Assembly (NCBI RefSeq): GCF_001540865.1
Contig: NC_033629.1
Coordinates: 2,788,144 to 2,852,143 of the forward strand
Reading direction: 5' to 3'
From: Ananas comosus
Taxonomy: Eukaryota > Streptophyta > Magnoliopsida > Poales > Bromeliaceae
Length of the DNA: 64,000 nt
Shown here: positions 1 through 12,797 of the stretch, piece after piece
Position numbering within the stretch: the first letter of the stretch is position 1
Layout of the letters: every line of letters starts with the position of its first letter
Notes under the pieces: generated by a model
The model's database searches: none
What the model was told of the DNA's origin: nothing
What the model saw: the letters and a program-made list of their open reading frames with translations, nothing else
Translations under genes and position numbers: made by a program

Positions 1-411
1 CAAAGAATCTAGGTTTTCTTGTTGTGAACTTACAATTATTTAAAAAAAGAATCATATGGATTGATATCCGTATATTTCTATTTTTTTTTTCTTTCTAAAG
101 ATGACATTTTTATCAGTTTTTTGGGCAATAATCCACTAGGTTTTGTTGTTGTGAATTTACTATTTTGTTTTTTATAAAGATTCATATGGATTGATATCAG
201 GGTGATCTAACCTAGTTTTGAGGTTTCTGGGGATTATTATGGATTTTTTTTAATAGGACTATAATCTTCCTATTGCTCGTCCCTGGATTGATTTCTTGGA
301 TTTTGTAATATTGGTGGATCACTAAGCCTTTTTGTGTTTCTTTGAGGGAAAATAATAATAATAATAATTATAGTGCTTTTATAGAATTGTGGCTTGTTGC
401 ATTGAAGGAAA
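1..411. other. 5' flank/leader of the cyclophilin-RS gene
   Basis: AT-rich DNA before the first coding exon. It holds two similar tracts (about 10-75 and 130-200) that share an 'atatggattgatatc' core, and an AAT-type microsatellite at about 350-368. I see no coding signal. The part next to position 412 is probably 5' leader, but no transcription start can be placed. Confidence 0.4.
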
Positions 412-3400
412 ATGGCAAAGAAGCTGAACCCGCTCGTGTTTCTCGACATATCAATCGATGGAGGCCGCGCCGAGAGAATCACATTTGAGGTGTTATTTTG
501 AATAATTTTACTGTGATATAGTATTTTTGTCCCTTCACCTTATTTTTAGCTTTGATTGTCTCTACCAAGAGTCTTAACTAGTTCTCGGTGATAACTTACA
601 ATGTTTCGTGTGTAGCTTTTCTCAGATATTGTCCCAAAAACTGCAGAGAATTTTCGAGCGCTTTGTACAGGTACTGTTTATCTACTCCTGGAGATACGGA
701 GTTTTGGATTTGGGTCTTTATCATCTTATTTATGTGCTTGTATTTACCAATGGATTATGCTAGCAAGGGTTAACACACCTTTAAGTATGCTGTGAACATT
801 CGACAAACAGTTTCATTTGGACTTAGAAATTTGGATGAAGAGTATATTGTGTAACTGATGAGATCTTGGTTGTCACTAAGGACCAGCAGGGCTATTTGAA
901 TATTGAGGCTTGCTCTTTAACTTGTAGAAAGTAATTACTCATGTGAAGCTCGATAAAGTTATAATAACAAAGGCATCATACTTGTATTTGTGGTAGAATT
1001 GTTTGTTTGCTTATCCAGTGGTTTTCTTATTGAACAATGCTTAACTTGATTAGCACGCCCATTGCTTGTTTTTTTTTTCCTGCAGTTGAGTTAGACTATT
1101 AATTCCTTTTTGTATAGTTTTCTATTTTCTCGTATTTTTTATATACATTTTGAATTACTATATCATATTAATGGTTTTCGACTATCCATGTAGGAGAGAA
1201 AGGAATTGGAGCATCTACACAGAAACCACTACATTTCAAGGGATCAAATTTTCATCGCATCATACAAGGATTTGTTGCCCAGGTTTGTCACTGTTCGAGT
1301 TAGCTTTGAGATACAACATTCCTTTTTAATTCTAGTTGTGAATAATTCACTGATTTTTTTTTTGTCCGTTAAAATGATTAAGGTTTTAACTTGTGTAGTA
1401 ATGTGTACTACAACACAGCAATATTCATCATCAGTTAATCGCTAAAGACTTTATCTCCGAAACTTAATTAGTCGTACTCTATTCCTTAACTTCTAGTTTA
1501 GAAGGATTATTGACGAATGCTTTCTCTCTTCAGGGTGGTGATTTTTCAAAAGGAGATGGTATTGCTTCAATAATGTCCAGGCTTCTTCTTTCACTTGACT
1601 TCTTGCTGTCTATACTTTAAAAAGCTCAACATTATCTGCTATTTCCAGGAAGTGGTGGAGAGAGTATATATGGTGGAAAATTTCCAGGTCGACTGTTTCT
1701 CTATAATTATCAAAATTATCTCCTTGAAAGATTTGATTATTACATTGAAATCAATTTGTAGCAATTTCTTTTGAAGTTTTGTTATGTTTTGGTTTGTAGT
1801 TGATATATGCATATATTTCTCTTATACTGTAGATGAGAACTTCAAGCTGAAACATGATGGACCCGGTGTTCTGTCCATGGCAAATTCTGGACCAAACACT
1901 AATGGATCGCAATTCTTCATCACCTTCAGGGGAACACCACATCTTGATGGGTAGCACTTTCATTTTTCAACCTTCTTTTCCTTTTGATGCTTTGTTTCTT
2001 AAAACTTAACACTTCAACATTCCCTTGCTCATCACTTTCTAAGCAAGCTAATCAATTTGATTTTTTGGTTGTTGTTATGCTAAAAACTTTTATCGAATAA
2101 TGCTTGTTCTCTACTGTTTAATCTTATCGGACTGTCTGATAGCTTAAATAAATACATCTAAATCTAGTGTAAAATTTCTGTTTCTTGGAGAAGCTTTTTA
2201 TTTTTGGGCTCCCACCTGTCTCCGTTTTCTCTTTCGCTACTAATTACTTACATAAGTTGATTTATTGTTGAAGTTGTAATTTACTTTTGCAGTAAACATG
2301 TTGTTTTTGGGAAGGTGGTGAGTGGAATGGCCTTGCTAACGAAGCTAGAAGCCCAAGGTTCAGACACTGGGAAACCTCTTTGTCTTGTAAAGATCGTAGA
2401 TTGTGGCGAAGTTTCTGGTAGTAAGACTCAAATTTCACGTGGAACAGAGAAAGGTAAATCTTGTTCTAGAAAGGGTAAACAGGTGTAGATGTTACATCAG
2501 CTCATTTTGTAATTGATATCTAAACTTCGAAGATTTTGATATTACTACTGAACTTTTCATTACTTATTATTTGAAAAGATCCTGTTCAACTTCAGTTACA
2601 GATTAGTAGTTTTAGTTTAAGAAGTTGAAAATATTTTGTCAAGTGATTCAGATTTTTTTCAACTTCGGTTAGAGATTAGTAGATTTAGTTTAAGAAGTTA
2701 AAAATATTTTGTCAAGTGAGTCAGAATTTGTTTTCTTCCTTGGATTAAAGAATATTATATAGTTCTCCGGAGAGGAAGTTAAACCCCGAAAAGCTGTAAC
2801 ATTAGGTATAAAAATCAAAATTTTTTAAAGTTTAGGTGCCAAGTTCAGAATGCTCTATAGTTCAGGTAAATTCAATACATTTTTATCTCCTAGAAGTGTG
2901 TTTGAACATTCAGTATTTTCATTCCAATTTTTAACACACTATTTTCCAGCAGAAAAGAAGCTAAATAGATCGAAGGGTAATTCTGATGATGATGAGAGAG
3001 TAAGAGGAAAAAGAGATGTAACCGATAAGAAGAAGAAAAAGAGAAGATACAAATCTTCTGATTCACATAGCTCTTATAGTTCTGATTCAGAGTCCTATTC
3101 CTCTGAGAGTAATTCGGATTCAGACTCGGATTCAGACTCATCATCAGAGACTAGCTCCTCCAGTGATCGTAGACATAAGAGGAGAAAGAAAACATCCAAA
3201 AAGGACAAGAAAAGAAAAAGGGGCCGCCGAAGAGATAAGAGACCGAGTAGACATAATAGAAGATCAAAGAGGAAGTCAAAATGGTGTGTTGTTGATTCTA
3301 GCGGACTGCATAAAAGAAAAGTATTGTACTTTGGTTTGTATTTAATAGTATGTTTGTGTGATGTGTTGCTTTCGCATAATGCACAGGAGCTCGGAGAGTT

Positions 3401-5270
3401 CTAGTGATTCTGAGAGCGGAAGTACCAGAAGCAGTAGCCCCGACAGTGGAGAAGCTGACCGTCCAACCAGTAAGAAATCTACATCTTTATAATGTTATAT
3501 TTATGGTCGATTGATTCTTATTATATTTTGAATCAATGTTAGTATATTGTTGCTACCTTGTTGTGACTTCCTTGCTTTTGTGAGATTTTTTATTTTTTTT
3601 TTCATCACTACTACGTAATTCTCTTGCATAAAAATTCTTCAGGGTATTGATTGGAATATTGTTAAGAGTTTTTAAGTTGTGGCACTAACTTTTCTAATTG
3701 TTATATAGTTATGTCTTTAGCATACTATGTTTTTTAAGTGTCGGACCAATTTCAAGTATACGAGTAATTTTAATTCTCAATTCCATGTATATGTGTAGAA
3801 GGTCGAGATAAATCCACTTCACCGGTCTTGGAAAAAGTTGCAGCAATGGAAGAGCCAAAGAAAGATGAAAAAAGGACTACTGAGGCTACTGAATTAAATG
3901 AGGGAAAATTCCTGCAAAAAGTTGGCCATGCTCGAGAGAATAATAATGGCTTGGAAGCGAGATCTGACGAAGCTGCAAATCAACGTTCTGATTCTGAAGA
4001 TAAATCGAGCAAATTCAGGTTTCATTTCTTAATTAGCACTTTACTACGGTATCCTTTGTACTTCTCTGATGCTCTCACCACTTTTCAATAGTCGATTACC
4101 AAAGGGATTAATTTGAATAACTGCAGGGAGGGCCCAAGTGGTAGTTCAAGGAGAAGCCCGGTTAGAGCTGCTGCAAATGAAAACAAGATCCGAAGAATGG
4201 ACGGCCATTCAAGGAGTCCATCTAGGATTCCCTTGAATAAGGCTTCTGAGCCTGCATTAAATCGTGAACGAGATTTACGAAAAAGCCCTTCGCCCGATGG
4301 TCATCCAAAGAGAGTAAGAAAGGGACGTGGATTCACGCAGCAGTACGCTTTTGTGCGTAAATATCGGACACCGTCGCCGGAACGCTTGCCCTTTCGCTCC
4401 CGTAATTATACAGGAAGATATGAAAGAGAAGGTTATCGGAATAGGTAATTTTTACTCTTTCTCGTTCGTTAGATTGATGTTCCATTAATGCTGAGCTTAG
4501 TTTTCCTTGCCTACAGTTATGGGAGGTATCGAAATTACTCTGAGCGGTCACCGGCAAGGAGATATTATGGTGCTTCAAGGGTTAGCAGGGGTGGTAGTCC
4601 AACGAGGTCTCTCTCTCTCTCTCTCTCTCAAATTTTATTGGCTTTGTTTGATGTATGATATATTCATAACCTGCCATTACTCGCATTATTTCATTTTTTT
4701 TTAATTTCTAATTGAAGATTTTTGACTTCTTTCTATTTGTATACGAAAAGGAAAAAGGAAAAATAATAACCGAAAGCCCCCGTTGGGTATTGGTATTTAT
4801 ATTTTATGTGACTACTGAACAATGCCGAATTTATGTGGAGTTTGTTTTTGTTTGTAAGCTTTGCTAATCTGTTTTATTAATGGCAATCATATATTTGACC
4901 AAACTGATATTTTAGATACCGAAGGGGACGAAGCAGGAGCATTTCAACCAGCCCCATGGGCCGCCGCGGCCGAGGGAGGGACCGCAGCCCGAGCCCGAGA
5001 CGTAGCCGAAGCCCGAGAGATTATCGTAGGCCCGCTATTAGCGAAAGACTCCAATCTCGTCTCGACACACAAGACATCAAGCGCCCTTCAAAAGAAAGGT
5101 CGCGATCTAGGTCAAAGAGTCGGGGTTCTTCAGCATCCCGATCTCCCATTCGGGGTTCGGTCAAAAGGGAGAATACGAGAAATCGGAGATCTCGGAGCAG
5201 TTCCAGGTCGAGTAGTCCTGCTGGAAACGCTGGTTTGGTTTCGTATGGAGATGGGAGCCCTAATGGTTAG
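412..5270 (+). CDS. CYP63: Cyclophilin-RS peptidyl-prolyl cis-trans isomerase (CYP63/CYP95 type)
   Basis: Thirteen coding exons: 412-489, 616-670, 1194-1282, 1534-1558, 1649-1687, 1833-1950, 2293-2453, 2950-3283, 3387-3469, 3799-4018, 4127-4444, 4517-4606, 4916-5270. They join in phase into 1965 nt, or 654 residues. The first seven exons encode a full cyclophilin domain (about residues 5-175) with conserved [16 protein letters not shown] and DGKHVVFG blocks, including the catalytic Arg, Phe and Gln. His replaces the Trp that binds cyclosporin in human CypA, as in other SR-cyclophilins. The rest is a lysine/serine-rich and RS-rich tail (for example [16 protein letters not shown]) expected to bind SR proteins in nuclear speckles. 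The family therefore links proline isomerisation to pre-mRNA splicing. The start is the first ATG giving the conserved [18 protein letters not shown]-terminus. CYP63 versus CYP95 cannot be settled from length alone. Confidence 0.93.
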
Positions 5271-6303
5271 CTATGTTTTGAGTTTGACTACCGCGAAGGT
5301 TTTGATTATCTCTCTCTATATATTGTCTTGTACTTGTGTACTGACTCAGTAAGGTAAACCTATTTTCGGTTCGGAATTTTGCTTTGTTTTATGTTTATGT
5401 TTAATGGGTTGTCCTTTTTCCCTTAGTATTGTCTTGGAATGATGTTGAAGAATGAAAAATGACATACACAATGATACAGCAGATATTGTTGTCATGAATT
5501 ATGCTCATTTCTCAGTGGTATCAATTTGCTTGCAACAACATTATGCTTTTTGAGACTTTGTTCAATTCAATGTTGGAACTCAAAATTATTGTGTTTGTGG
5601 TCTTAAAAGGTATTCAAAATTATTGTGTATGTGAGTCTAAATTACTTCATATTGTTGTTACCTTCTCTAAAACTTTAGTGAGCTTGATGTGTAATAATAA
5701 AACTCTGATCTGGAAAACCTGTTTTTACTCATCTATTCCTAAAAGAGGCAATCATCATCAGGTAAATTCACATAAACCACCTCTGATATTGAGTGACACT
5801 GCAAACTAACTGAACTATTTTTGGTATAAAGAAGCTACATTCATGCTTGTAGTTCGTTTACCGCCGATGTAGTGTAGCAGCGGAACTGTGTATTGCTCTC
5901 ATTCTATACATCTGCAGCTATGTTCAGCAATGAAACAAAAGATTTGCAGTAGCTCTTCTTTGGTTGTTTGGTTTTATGAAGTGTTCCTGGAGACAAAAAA
6001 AGTTTGTGCTTACATGAACAAACAAACAGCAACAGCACCAAACAAGGAATGCAGTTTTGAATTTCTTCAAGCAAATACATCTTCGCCGCCACCGAAATGA
6101 CCAACAAGTTCTGTTTCAGGATAGTAAAAGCACAAGGGGGAAAATACAAGGAAATCTAAATCCAAGCAACACAGCGAAACAAGACTAATTACGATATTAT
6201 TACAAAAGAGCCTGATTATTACAAAAGATCCTAAAACACGAGTACATTCGTAGTTTGATCATCATCAACATTTCCTGATCTTCCCTGCATTCGTCTCCTC
6301 CTC
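5271..6303. other. Convergent intergenic region
   Basis: This lies between the stop codon of the cyclophilin-RS gene and the stop codon of the methyltransferase gene on the other strand. It should contain both 3' UTRs and polyadenylation signals. Only short chance ORFs are present, with no recognisable domain and no repeat that I can define. Confidence 0.5.
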
Positions 6304-9300
6304 TCAGATGGGCATGCCTTTCGGCGTAATCTGGTCTTTTATCCACATGTAAATCGGCACTAGCACGAAGTACGTCGCTGCGATGCTGCCCAAGACGAAG
6401 CGCAGCAGGAAGGAGAACGGATTCACGGGCCTCTCAACGTCCTCAGCCTTCGGACCAAGCTACAAAAAGATTAAACCGAACAGTTTAGGTGATTTCCAAC
6501 AAATTTAACAACACAAGAAAATGAAAAGGAAAATCAGTAACAGATGTAGAATTTTTCGTTGGTTTACTGGTGTTTAGTGCCGACATCATCATTTGCTATT
6601 GAGGGTCTGCAAAGACTAGGAACATTGAGAAACATTAACTGCATTTCCTTGCACTTGAATTCAGGTTAGGAAGAACTAATCCATGAGTCATGGCAAATAA
6701 TCAATAAAGGACGAACTTTGGCGGCGATTTTACTCGGTTATGACCGAAAGTCAATTTTGTCACTTTTGTGGAATTGAGCAGCGAAACAGTGAACGAAAGT
6801 CTAATCTCACTGTTCATCCCCACTCCGTCAAACCAAACCAGGAAACTCGTGACTTACGACGAATGGTCCAAACTTACGAAACAAACGTGCCCTTATAACC
6901 AATAAAACTATGGCTTCTAGAGTTCCCCGCTCAACTTGCAGATTATTACACTAACGAGGCATTCGTTTCATTGATTTGTAAACTATCCTTGGATGAAATG
7001 CATGCCATTTGTTTCATCGATTCGTAACATCCGTAATAAGCCTTAATTCCAGACACATAGGCATCTCATATTACCATGGGAGGGGGGATTTTCTCATTCC
7101 AATACCTGATGGAAATTAGTTCTTCACGGAAATACACCATTCCTCAATAGCAAGAACTCGACTTAAAAGAGTAAACGATAAAATACTTTGCATTTGGTAA
7201 TGTTACAAACTCAAAAAAGTTAATCCAAACACCTCCTACAAAGTTTGAGCAATGTGAATATGTGATGAACTTTTCTTTTTGGGAAAACTTCAAAAACCCC
7301 CCCTGTGGTTTCGTGCATTCTCACTTTGCTACCCTGTGGTTTAAAACGTATCAATTTGCCCCCTTGTGGTTTCGTTTTTATCTTTTTGTTATCAATTTTA
7401 TTATTATTATTTTTTAAAATCAGTGACAAAGTTAAAATTAAAGGATACTAAAGTGACTATTCGATAAATATAGATGGTTATCTGAAGTTTCTTGTATATA
7501 ATTTAACGAAATATTAACGAAAAAGCTTCCGAAAAGATAAAAATGAAACCACAGGGGGGTAAATTGATACGTTTTAAACCACAGGGTAGCAAAGTGAGAA
7601 TGCACGAAACCACAGGGGGGGTTTTTGAAGTTTTCCCTTTCTTTTTTAATACCCTTGGTACGACAAACAGGAAAACCTACAAACTAGAATAAGTTTGACA
7701 CCACTAAAAGAATAAACCTACACTATCCTTGCATGAAGTATACACAAAGTCAAACATCAAACCAGAAACCACAATATACTCATCAAAATGATACACAGCG
7801 TAAGCAAAGAAAGGCATTTATTTTACTCATACCTGGCTCATGAGCCACTCGAGAAACCGTAGACCACCAAATCAAATCATGTTTACTCGTATTTCAAAAA
7901 TAACCAACATGGCTTCAAAAGTAGCCGAGCCTTGATTTGAGGCTTTAGCTTGTCTCATTCCTAAGCCAAGTGAATTTCAACTCGACGTTCAGCTGAGCCA
8001 AGCCAAACCATTTATTTATTGATATGCTAACTTTTTACTCAACTCTTAACTAGCATAACACTGGAAATTCTTGAAAATAACAACACACATAAGTAGATAC
8101 CTAACAGACCAACAGGTGGCCGCAATTTGTCGATAGTGAATATATCTATAAGACGGTAGGCGCTAGAGATAAAAAGCGATCCAAGAATTTTATCAAGTCT
8201 ATAAGAACTACAAAAAGTGGAATATGATTTCAGATCCAGCTAAACAAAATTCAGTTGTTCTATGTCCAATTGTTTTTCACTATGTCTGTTTTTTGCAAAC
8301 AGAAATACGCGTACCCCTCTTAGATCACGTCAGATCGAAAGAGTCCTGGAAATCGAGTTGTTTAAGTTGATTAACTTCTTTGCTAATCCTTAGAAAAGAA
8401 AACATTTAGCCAAAAATAAACGGGAATACCTGCAAAGGAGAATCTCCGGGTTGCCTTTTCACGCCGGTCACAGAGCAACCCATGATAAGCCCGTGCCGAC
8501 GAACACCGCGGTACCATTTCGGGCCAATCCTTTTCAATTGAACATCCTTGAACCCGGCGTTCTTGAACCACTCGATGTACTCTTCCTCCTTAGGAAAGAG
8601 CATCCACATGTCGGCGAAAAAGCGCGAGAGCCAGAACGTCGGGTAGACGGGCCCAATCACGCAGGCAACTCCGCCTTGCCTCAGAACCCTGTATGCTTCC
8701 CTTATACCGCGTTGCGGCTCGGGCCAATACTCGATACTGGAGAGAGAAAGAACAGCAACAATATTAGAACAAAGAGAAGAGAAGAAGAATTTTAGGTGAA
8801 GTACCAACATATTCGAATCTAATGGGTCAAGGCATTACTTTTGAGGCCTAAAAATATCAAAATCGGCACAAAAAACATAAAATATTCATCATTTCTTTTG
8901 ACCTTTCGCAAACTAAGGAAACATGAATAGAGAAAACTGACAACATGGTGTGTAGACATTCTAAATTACAAATAAACTCTACTGCGTCGAGCTTCTGAAT
9001 GAATTTAAAGAACACAAATTTGATGAACAATGCAATATCTTTTACTTCCAAAATCCAAGGCCTAGATCTCAAATCTTTTCACTTCTAAAAGTATCCATCT
9101 TATGAAATCCCATAGTTTGTTAATTCGCGAATTATTGGAAATCTGAATAAAACGGTCTGAATAAAACGGTCCGTATGCAATTTATTCTCCAAAAATTCGG
9201 AATAATATGCGAATTTTTGGGTTAGATTTATTATTCGCGAATAATTCACGTATGTCGAACTATTCAGCCAAAAAAACGCGCAATTTTTTTGGATAAAATT

Positions 9301-10370
9301 CCTTTCCAAATTATTGCCGAATTATTCGCGAATTATTGAAAAATTTTATGAACTTCTGAAATATGTGGATCATAAAAAAGATGAAGATGGAGACGACAAT
9401 AAAGTTTGCTATTACTTTTTTTACTTAATCTACTTTATTTTGTAGCTCTCTTTTTTATATCCTTAAGAATTTATAACTATGTATGCGAGTAGCATAAATC
9501 TAGAAAAAAAAGCTTAGTTTAATAGCCGAATTTTTGATCCCGAATTATTAATTGGTTAACGTATAATTTCTGTATAAATCGCATATCCGAATAATTGGCG
9601 AATCCCTTTTTTAAGCCGTATTTTTTCAACGAATTTAAAACTTAAGATATGAATTTTATTCGAATTACATCCGTACCGAATTTTTGCCGAATTCGAATTA
9701 CCTAACTATGTTATGAATATCAGCTGCTGAAACTGGATATACAAAATCCTATCATAAACTTTTGCGAACTCGAAATATACGATATCTCGATCAAACGGTC
9801 CGAGCAATACCTTCCGGCGGAAATGTACCGATCGAAGGAATCGGTCGGGAACGGGAGATCCTCGGCGTCCCCCTCCATTATAGTGCACTCCTTGAGCGGC
9901 TCCTTTTGCCGCGCCTTGGCGAGCTGATGCGGGGATTGGTCGATGATGGTGACGTTCTTCGGATCGACGTGCTTAACGATCCCCAGAGTGGTGAACCCGG
10001 TCCCACCACCCACATCCACAACCTTCAACCTAGGACTATACAGATCAGCAGGTTTCAGAGCCTCATCCCTCATATCCTCAGTCCAGTGCCCAGGGTTTAT
10101 GACATGGTCATAAACAATGGAGAGGAATCTGTAGAACCAAAACGCCTCCTTTTTGTGTTGTATGAACCTGGGTTGAGATGCAGGCCTGGAAGAGGAGAGG
10201 CTACATTTGGGTGCCACAAATTTAGCATCTTTTCTCAGATTGAAGGGGGTTAAGCCCATCTTGGAGAGGGGTTTCCCATGGAGAGTGGAGTTCATGGAGC
10301 CCAAACCATGGGGGCTCCTCATCCCGGTGAGCTTGAGCCCCTCAGCGCCATTGAGCATGGAAGAAGCCAT
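6304..10370 (-). CDS. VTE3: MPBQ/MSBQ methyltransferase, chloroplastic
   Basis: Three coding exons on the minus strand: 10370-9811, 8736-8430 and 6459-6304. They join in phase to 340 residues, close to the usual 338. The enzyme methylates 2-methyl-6-phytyl- and 2-methyl-6-solanesyl-benzoquinol with SAM at the plastid inner envelope, for tocopherol and plastoquinone synthesis. Residues 1 to about 60 look like a transit peptide. The conserved body starts at SRPASQPRFIQHKKEAFWFY. SAM motif I is VVDVGGGTG (117-125), and DQSPHQL and GDAEDLPFPTDSFDRY follow. Exon 2 carries SIEYWPEPQRGIREAYRVL and GPVYPTFWLSRFFADMWMLF. A C-terminal hydrophobic helix (about 306-326, RFVLGSIAATYFVLVPIYMW) anchors the enzyme. 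I chose the ATG at 10370 (MASSMLNG), which matches the family start; an in-frame ATG at 10397 would add nine residues. The introns hold mobile elements. Confidence 0.95.
7281..7637. mobile_element. Mutator-like MITE with perfect 9-bp target duplication
   Basis: A 357-bp element in intron 2 of the methyltransferase gene. Its ends are long inverted repeats: gggaaaacttcaaaaaccc on the left mirrors the right end finishing in gaagttttccc. The 9-bp sequence tttcttttt occurs directly before (7272-7280) and after (7638-7646). A 9-bp duplication with long TIRs fits the Mutator superfamily. It carries no coding capacity. Related copies lie at 16729-17082, 18184-18543 and 40049-40482. Confidence 0.85.
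9111..9710. mobile_element. AT-rich TIR element in VTE3 intron 1
   Basis: About 600 bp bounded by catagtttgttaattcg on the left and its approximate inverted complement gaattacctaactatg on the right. Many internal variants of 'cgcgaattattg' occur. It looks like a non-autonomous DNA transposon, possibly hAT. I cannot define a clean target duplication. It accounts for most of intron 1. Confidence 0.5.
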
Positions 10371-10868
10371 GGGAGGAGCAAAAGAGAGGTGCCCCACTTC
10401 TCCAAGAAGCGATTTTTACACTAAAGGAGCAGTTTTTCTGCGCATAACCAGATCAAAACCCCAAAACCAAGCTGAAAAAAGAAGCGCTTTTTATTAGAGT
10501 TCTATGAATCAAATGCACAAGAAGGAGAGACAAAACCCCCTTTTTTTTTTCTTTTTGCTTGAAACTCTTTCTCTCCTCTTCCTCGGTGGAAAAAGGAGAG
10601 ATTTTTTTAGAGAGAAAAAGGAAAAGAGGGGGAAAAAGTGCTTTTTTGAGGAGGAAGTGCTTACCAATTTGGGATTTTGACGAGAGAAGCAGAAGCAGAA
10701 GCAGAAGCAGAAGCAGAAGCTCTCTTTCTCCACAGAAATTTTCGCTGTTTCAGATTAGGAGTGAGCTGTCGGAGTAAGATGTAGTAGTGCAGTTGTTGGA
10801 GGGTAAAAATGTATGCAGATCCCTAACCTATAGCAAATTCTGAAAAGGAGACCTCAACTTTTGTTTTT
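10371..10868 (-). promoter_or_regulatory. VTE3 5' leader and promoter region
   Basis: Upstream of the methyltransferase ATG on the minus strand. It holds a perfect hexamer tandem repeat (gaagca units on the plus strand, about 10687-10720; CTTCTG-type pyrimidine repeats on the coding strand) and other pyrimidine-rich tracts, as is common in plant 5' leaders. I see no clear TATA box. Confidence 0.4.
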
Positions 10869-11419
10869 GGGTTTTTTTGCATTTGGCCCCCTCATATTTT
10901 TCTTTTTACAAATAGGCCCATCAAATTTATAATTGTAAATTTGGCTCTATCCCCGCGCCATTTAAGGTGGAGCGGTGTTAAGTTGAACACGATTAATCAT
11001 TCACCATGTTCAAACACGGTGAATGGTTCATCGTGTTCTATACTTATATTCCCCTTCTTTTCCTTTTCAATACTTATATTTTTTTCGTAATATATATATA
11101 TATATATTTTTAAATACGGTGAATCATTCACCGTGTTTGAACACGATGAATGGTTCACCGTATTTCGTACTTATATATTTCTTATATTTATTTGCAATAT
11201 ATATATTTGTATTTTACCCAAACACGGTGAATCATTCACCGTGTTTAGACACAGTGAATGGTTCACCGTGTTCAACTTAACAAACTGACTGGGACCGGCC
11301 CAAGCTCTGCTGACGTGACGTCTGCGTGACAGGACTACGACCATTTTTATAAATATAAATTTGCTGGGATTAATTTTAAAATAAATTTTTTTGTAAGAAG
11401 CTAAATGCAAAAAAAACCC
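10869..11419. mobile_element. TIR element with internal alternating palindromes
   Basis: The left end gggtttttttgcatttggc mirrors the right end gctaaatgcaaaaaaaaccc. Flanks are tttgttttt (10860-10868) and tttgttttc (11420-11428), an 8/9 match, so a Mutator-like 9-bp duplication is likely. Inside are repeated palindromic words of the form aacacggtgaatcattcac / gtgaatggttcaccgtgtt, at about 10985-11035, 11115-11162 and 11220-11275. No protein is encoded. Confidence 0.7.
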
Positions 11420-11429
11420 TTTGTTTTCT

Positions 11430-12797
11430 TATTTGAGTTTTTCTTAACTCAGTGTCTTTAATAGTTTAATTGTTAATTAGTCCAGATTTATTTATTAAAG
11501 AAATAAAAAATAAATTTGATATTTAGACTAAAATTACTTAAATCTAAATAATTAAACAAAAAGTGGAGAGGCTTTTGTCACAATGGCCTATAGGCAAGGG
11601 GGTCTCCAACATTTTTACCCTTGTTTGAGGGACCAAAGGAGAGATTTTTCTCACTTTTTTTTTTTTTGCGTTTTAATTAATTTCTCTGCGAATAATGGCC
11701 ACAATTTTTTGTTGCAATTTAATTCCGAGTCCGTGACTCTGAGGATGATCCCCACCGTTCAATTATTTGGGGCTGTTGAATTGTGAATGGATTTAACTTT
11801 TTTTTTATTACCAACTTATTAAGTCATTTAAAGATTGTTAAAAATTAATATCTTTTTTTGTTAATAGACTATTAATTATTCCTATATAATTAACGTGTGA
11901 TAATAAAAATATTTTTTAATCTTTGATGATCTAATATTTCTATTACTTAAAATTATAATAATTTTTTCACATTACTGACACTTTTTACGTGTACGTCTAT
12001 CCAACTTGAATAGAGTAAAATAGCACAACAATAAAAACGATCTATAACGACATTTTTAAATATAGGTACATGTCAAAAAAGTGCTGCTAGCTAAAATTAC
12101 TGACACTTTTAAAAAATGTTGCTATATGTGGGGTCGCTAGGTATATAGTGACAGTTAAAAAAGTATCGCTATAACCTAAAAGAGTGATGCTATTTTACAA
12201 ACACTTATTTAAGCATTTAGTAACCGTCGAAACTCTATCTCGTTGGCTGCGGCGGCGGAGGACGACAGGAAAGACTCTTCGTCTACAATTTCAGTGGATT
12301 GAGTGAAGAGAGAAGAAAAGATGGTAATTGATTTTTCTTTTTTTTTTTTCTTTTCTGTTTGTAATCGGACCAAATGAACTGGATATGGTGGATTGAGTAG
12401 AATAATCTTTTATTTTTGGTTCGATTGGGTTTTATATTTAGGCATTAGTAGATGTTTTTTTAAGTTTTAATATAAATGGGACACTTACTTAAAAGTGTCT
12501 CAAATATGTGTCCCTATAATCTAATTCTGTTGTAGTATAGTAATAATGTAAATATTTTTAATAAAAAATATAAAATATTAACAAAATATTACAAGCAAAT
12601 GTACAGCAACAAACGTACAATACTATCAAATTTCAAAGCTTCACTAACATTATTACATTGAATTTTAATTTTTTTAAAAAAATATATTTCTTAATCAAGA
12701 TCCAAAATTTACAAGTACCGCTGATTTGTACAGCTCCCAGAATGATCACGCACGTAACTCTCCTTTGTGAGCATGCATGCACGCATACACGCACGTG
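11430..12797. other. AT-rich intergenic DNA with a possible CACTA-like remnant
   Basis: No gene is visible. Between about 12020 and 12540 there are repeated words such as 'tgacacttttaaaaaatg' and 'gtatcgctata', near 'tagcacaacaata' on the left and 'ctgttgtagtatag' on the right. This arrangement of subterminal repeats recalls small CACTA or MITE elements. A short GC-rich patch inside (12240-12290) may be captured host sequence. The boundaries are uncertain. Confidence 0.3.

Noticed and set aside
4861..5352. 163-codon plus-strand frame
   Set aside because: It overlaps the last cyclophilin-RS exon in another frame and has no domain; the RS frame (ending at 5270) continues the spliced gene.
8451..8795. 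114-codon plus-strand frame
   Set aside because: It is antisense to VTE3 exon 2.
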